Shown piece after piece: positions 62,740-64,000 of a stretch of 64,000 nt of DNA. The notes under the pieces are model-generated. The model did not search any database, was not told the origin of the DNA, and saw only the letters and a program-made list of their open reading frames with translations. The stretch is from Schistosoma haematobium (Eukaryota; Platyhelminthes; Trematoda; Strigeidida; Schistosomatidae). Positions within the stretch are counted from its first letter, which is position 1, and each line of letters starts with the position of its first letter. The translations under genes and the position numbers were made by a program. The stretch is taken from assembly GCF_000699445.3 (NCBI RefSeq), contig NC_067196.1, positions 28,103,116-28,167,115 of the forward strand. The letters are read 5' to 3'.

Positions 62740-63935
62740 TCCGCCTTATTGCCTCCACTACACACATTCACTAACATCGACTGCATTCGCACCATCCAAC
62801 ACAATCATCACTGCACTTCACACCAACCAATCCACAATTGACACTTCCAATTCAACTGAGTCCTCACTGACACCGGTGTCCCGTGACGACGCACCGACAC
62901 AAGTCATAGACCGCATTCCGTCGCACACTTCCGATAGCGTACACAGCACGTCAGTCGTCATTTGACTTCATCTCAATTAATATTATATGATGATCATTGA
63001 AATTATTCGTATTGATGTGTCAAGAATTCCCAGATCAGTCCAATCTAATGCAGACAGAACACGATGAGCACAACTCAACGTGTTATATTCGGAATTTGAA
63101 TTAGCCACAGAATGAAGCACAATGTAATCACAAATTGGTTCAAATAACACAACCGCTACAGCTTAAATGGGAATCCAGATTTCTGTAGTTTATTATTCAT
63201 TTTCTCAGTAGGTCGGTCATGTGTCTGTCCGGTTGTGTATTGAGTATAGACTGTGTGTGATCTAGAATGTACTCATTAGTATTATAATTAACTACGGAAA
63301 TTGGAACGGACTCATCTGAATCCTTGTAATATCTCTTCTAGTTGTGCACCAGATTTCAAACAGCTCCATATAGTGTTCGAAGAAATCCCCACTTGCAAAA
63401 TATCCGACTGTCCACGATTTCACTCGATCGTGACGCCAATATGATCATTAGAATTAGTCGAGATGACGTGCTAACTACGAACTCCAATCATAGTCCAATT
63501 TAATAGAGACAGAACACGATGAGAACAACGAATGAGACAGTCGGTGGAAGATTGGTTTGACGTGATGCACCTCCACATGTGAGTGTCAACGTAGCTGTGG
63601 TTGATGTGGATGTGTATTGAGTAGGTGTGTAAGTTGGTTGTTGTTGTTGTTGTTGTTGTTGTTGCTGTTGTAGTAGTGTTTGTTGAATATGTTGTGATTC
63701 AGGATTCGTGGATGTTGGTGTTGTTAATTTGTTGGTTTCGGTGTTATTGTTGGGAATGACTGAGATTGTCGTTGGTGTGATGAAGGTGAGTGAGACGTGT
63801 GTGAAGTGTTCAGTTCTGTCGATTTGATTCGACAGAGTATTGATTTTTGTGTGTGGGTGCGTTGGTGTCGAGGTGACTGTGTGATGGAGATGGTTGGTGT
63901 GTTGTGATAGCGTGACGTTGGGTCGCGAACACATC

Positions 63936-64000
63936 GTCGCTGTGGTCTAGTGGTTATGACATTGCGTTGTGGCCGCACTAACCCACGTTCGAATCCTGGC
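63936..64000 (+). tRNA. tRNA-His(GTG)-like gene, unit 27, cut by window end
   Basis: 62C type; 65 of 72 nt are present. The window ends on the first base of the 3' acceptor strand, so the array continues beyond. Confidence 0.65.

Larger units (their letters stand above)
30366..64000. repeat. Tandem satellite array of ~1265-bp units, each with a tRNA-His-like gene
   Basis: Head-to-tail array that starts mid-unit at about 30366 and runs past the window end. Spacings between successive tRNA-like starts are 1268, 1265, 1268, 1265, 1262, 1265, 1265, 1271, 1270, 1264, 1265, 1267, 1268, 1270, 1267, 1268, 1264, 1262, 1265, 1262, 1265, 1267, 1268, 1264, 1265 and 1268. Most of the variation comes from the (GTT)n run. 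Each unit holds a plus-strand tRNA-like sequence, a minus-strand Thr/Gln-rich open frame beside it, a plus-strand body to a TTTT about 536 nt from the tRNA start, and an internal duplication of about 90 bp (30524-30614 and 31337-31424 in unit 1). Units differ at only a few sites. The first unit is the most divergent, as expected at an array edge. It is neither rDNA nor a CRISPR array. Confidence 0.97.

Noticed and set aside
30366..64000. Array as a CRISPR, rDNA or telomeric/centromeric simple satellite
   Set aside because: Unit length (1.26 kb) and structure fit none of these; no rRNA-like sequence seen, and there are no short repeats with unique spacers.
30366..64000. Array as an assembly artefact made by copying one unit
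   Set aside because: Units carry different combinations of variants, private changes (units 2, 9, 12, 24) and different triplet run lengths, which a copied contig would not show. Copy number could still be misassembled.

Overview
The window is eukaryotic and most likely from a schistosome or close trematode relative. Three things point there: an AT-rich, intron-bearing background with many (TA)n tracts; tRNA-headed SINE copies of the schistosome (Sm-alpha-like) type; and fragments of RTE-like and Penelope-like retroelements with schistosome-type sequence. I assign the genus from recognised repeat and protein types, not from any search, and cannot name the species.

Region 1 (1-15856) is largely non-coding. 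It may be the upstream intron(s) of the gene that follows. It carries SINEs of several related families, two RTE-like reverse-transcriptase remnants, the 3' end of another non-LTR element, microsatellites, and a 5'-truncated Penelope-like element (PLE, 14311-15722, minus strand). The PLE keeps its GIY-YIG endonuclease, has one in-frame stop, and is interrupted by a SINE with a perfect 14-bp target-site duplication.

Region 2 (15857-23354, plus strand) holds the last five coding exons of a MEIS/Homothorax-class TALE homeobox gene. The exons lie at 15857-15987, 17865-17941, 19291-19349, 20774-20890 and 22483-23354. All four introns are GT-AG and all reading phases agree. The homeodomain is complete across the first three exons. 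It is followed by Ala-rich tracts and a long Asn/Ser/Thr-rich tail. The N-terminal MEIS/PREP domain exons were not found here.

Region 3 (23355-30365) is non-coding and repeat-rich: SINEs, a GC-richer repeat block and long (TA)n tracts.

Region 4 (30366-64000, running off the end) is a head-to-tail array of 27 nearly identical units of 1262-1271 bp. Each unit carries a 72-nt tRNA-His(GTG)-like cloverleaf on the plus strand. Starting one base away on the opposite strand is a 142-145 codon Thr/Ser/Pro/Gln-rich open frame with a variable polyglutamine run and a short hydrophobic C-terminus. Variants between units show a higher-order pattern and a mosaic history. I do not recognise this satellite from memory; it is the most unusual object in the window.
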